Of a stretch of DNA of 6,867 bases, positions 6,305-6,867 are shown one piece after another; within the stretch, counting starts at the first letter, position 1, and each line of letters begins with the position of its first letter. Made by a program: the position numbers and the translations under genes. Origin of the DNA: Ferruginibacter sp. GTDB lineage: Bacteria; Bacteroidota; Bacteroidia; Chitinophagales; Chitinophagaceae. Where the stretch lies: the NCBI GenBank assembly GCA_018057635.1, contig JAGPDJ010000128.1, positions 1-6,867 on the forward strand, read 5' to 3'. The notes beneath the pieces were generated by a model. That model was given only the letters and a program-made list of their open reading frames with translations, was not told the DNA's origin and searched no databases.

Positions 6305-6419
6305 ACTAATTACACTAATTATACGAATTGAATGGATAGCACGAATTTTTAGCACGAATTACACGAATTTATCGGTATCATCCTCCCTCTCCTTTGGAGA
6401 GGGTTGGGGTGAGGTCTGC
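6305..6419. repeat. Composite intergenic repeat, copy R2
   Basis: Second copy in the same orientation as R1. It carries four exact ACGAATT heptamers (starting 6323, 6341, 6354, 6363) plus ACTAATT variants at its left edge. It lacks exactly one 18-bp unit, ACGAATTGAATGAATAAC, that is present in R1 at 6061-6078. Its right end stops 1 base before the stop codon of the FAD-dependent oxidoreductase gene, so it forms the 3' untranslated region of that gene. Confidence 0.85.
6385..6403 (-). terminator. Hairpin just past the oxidoreductase stop (in R2)
   Basis: CCCTCTCC-TTT-GGAGAGGG, with 17 bases between the gene's stop and the stem on the minus strand. The place is right for a 3' end structure, but the bases after it on that strand (AGGATGATACCG) contain no T-run. 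It may protect the mRNA end or support weak termination, or merely be part of the repeat. Confidence 0.35.
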
Positions 6420-6420
6420 C

Positions 6421-6867
6421 TCACTTCACCAACTTTTCAATAATACATCCCGCCACATTTTCCCCGTCCATGGCGGCACTTACAATGCCGCCGGCATAAC
6501 CGGCTCCTTCGCCACAAGGGTAGAGGTTAATCAACTGGGGGTGATGTAATTTTTCATCAACTCTCGGAATACGCACCGGGCTGGAAGTGCGGCTTTCAGT
6601 AGCAACCACAACTGCATCGTTGGTAAAATATCCTTTCATTTTTTTTCCAAATGCGGTAAAACCTTTTGCCAGCACTTCATATATAAAACCGGGTAACACT
6701 TCCTGCAGGTTGGAACTATGCAAGCCGGGAAGATATGAGTTAGCAGGTAATGAAGAAGATGTTTTACGATCTGTAAAATCAACCATCCTGCATGCCGGAG
6801 CCACAAATTTTCCGCCTCCGGCAATGAATGCTTTTTCTTCAATCATTTTTTGAAAATGCATGAATAT
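6421..6867 (-). CDS. FAD-dependent oxidoreductase, COG2509-like, C-terminal part (5' end beyond window)
   Basis: Uncharacterised NAD(P)/FAD-dependent dehydrogenase family; the reaction is unknown. The frame is open to the window edge. The Met at 6861 is preceded in frame by Ile-Phe with no stop, so it is internal, and the N-terminal FAD-binding part of a roughly 500-residue protein lies outside. Counting from that Met, family marks are VAPACRMVDF (20-29), SYLPGL (42-47), LPGFIYEVLAKGFTAFGKKM (56-75), ESRTSSPVRIPR (89-100) and LYPCGEGAGYAGGIVSAAMD (113-132). The last is the conserved C-terminal segment that contributes to the FAD site in this family. No frameshift or lost motif is seen in the visible part. 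The stop is followed after one base by repeat R2, and a decayed copy of this gene's end lies about 240 bp further downstream. Confidence 0.88.
   Translation of the reverse strand: MFMHFQKMIEEKAFIAGGGKFVAPACRMVDFTDRKTSSSLPANSYLPGLHSSNLQEVLPGFIYEVLAKGFTAFGKKMKGYFTNDAVVVATESRTSSPVRIPRVDEKLHHPQLINLYPCGEGAGYAGGIVSAAMDGENVAGCIIEKLVK

Noticed and set aside
5999..6369. Repeated ACGAATT units considered as a CRISPR array
   Set aside because: Units are only 7-18 bp, unevenly spaced, without uniform spacers or nearby cas genes.

Overview
The window looks like a chromosomal segment from a member of the Bacteroidota, possibly Chitinophagaceae or a relative. The evidence is AT-rich intergenic DNA, a TATATTTG box matching the Bacteroidota -7 promoter consensus TAnnTTTG, no Shine-Dalgarno sequences before any start, a long multi-SLBB polysaccharide export protein typical of the phylum, and intergenic repeats built on ACGAATT. 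The phylum is a fairly firm inference; the family is a guess.

Layout: bases 1-299 are non-coding. They hold a probable terminator tail cut by the window edge, a nested inverted repeat, a second inverted repeat, a pair of near-identical 31-bp direct repeats about 42 bp apart, and the TATATTTG box. Two plus-strand genes follow as an operon (300-3717): an outer-membrane polysaccharide export protein (Wza/SLBB family, six SLBB-like repeats) and a Wzz-type chain-length/co-polymerase protein without a kinase domain. Together they would form the envelope-spanning part of a capsule or exopolysaccharide exporter. No glycosyltransferase, flippase or polymerase gene is visible, so the rest of the pathway must lie elsewhere.

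Convergent to this operon, only 3 bp away, is a minus-strand operon (5958-3721) encoding an ABC-2 type exporter: an ATPase of the NatA-like COG4152 type, then a NatB-like permease. A small hairpin sits over the junction of the two converging operons. At the right edge is the 3' part of a minus-strand FAD-dependent oxidoreductase gene (COG2509-like), cut off at the window end.

The most unusual part is the 462-bp gap 5959-6420. It holds two direct copies of a composite repeat (ACGAATT-rich left part plus a CCCTCTCC-TTT-GGAGAGGG hairpin). They share 59 identical bases and differ by one 18-bp unit. Between the copies lies a decayed relic of the last ~22 codons of the same oxidoreductase family, about 69% identical in DNA to the intact gene end over its most alignable 49 bases and carrying a one-base deletion. 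I see no convincing new biological system; the genes are recognisable housekeeping or envelope functions, and the novelty lies in the repeat and relic mosaic and in the promoter-proximal direct repeats.
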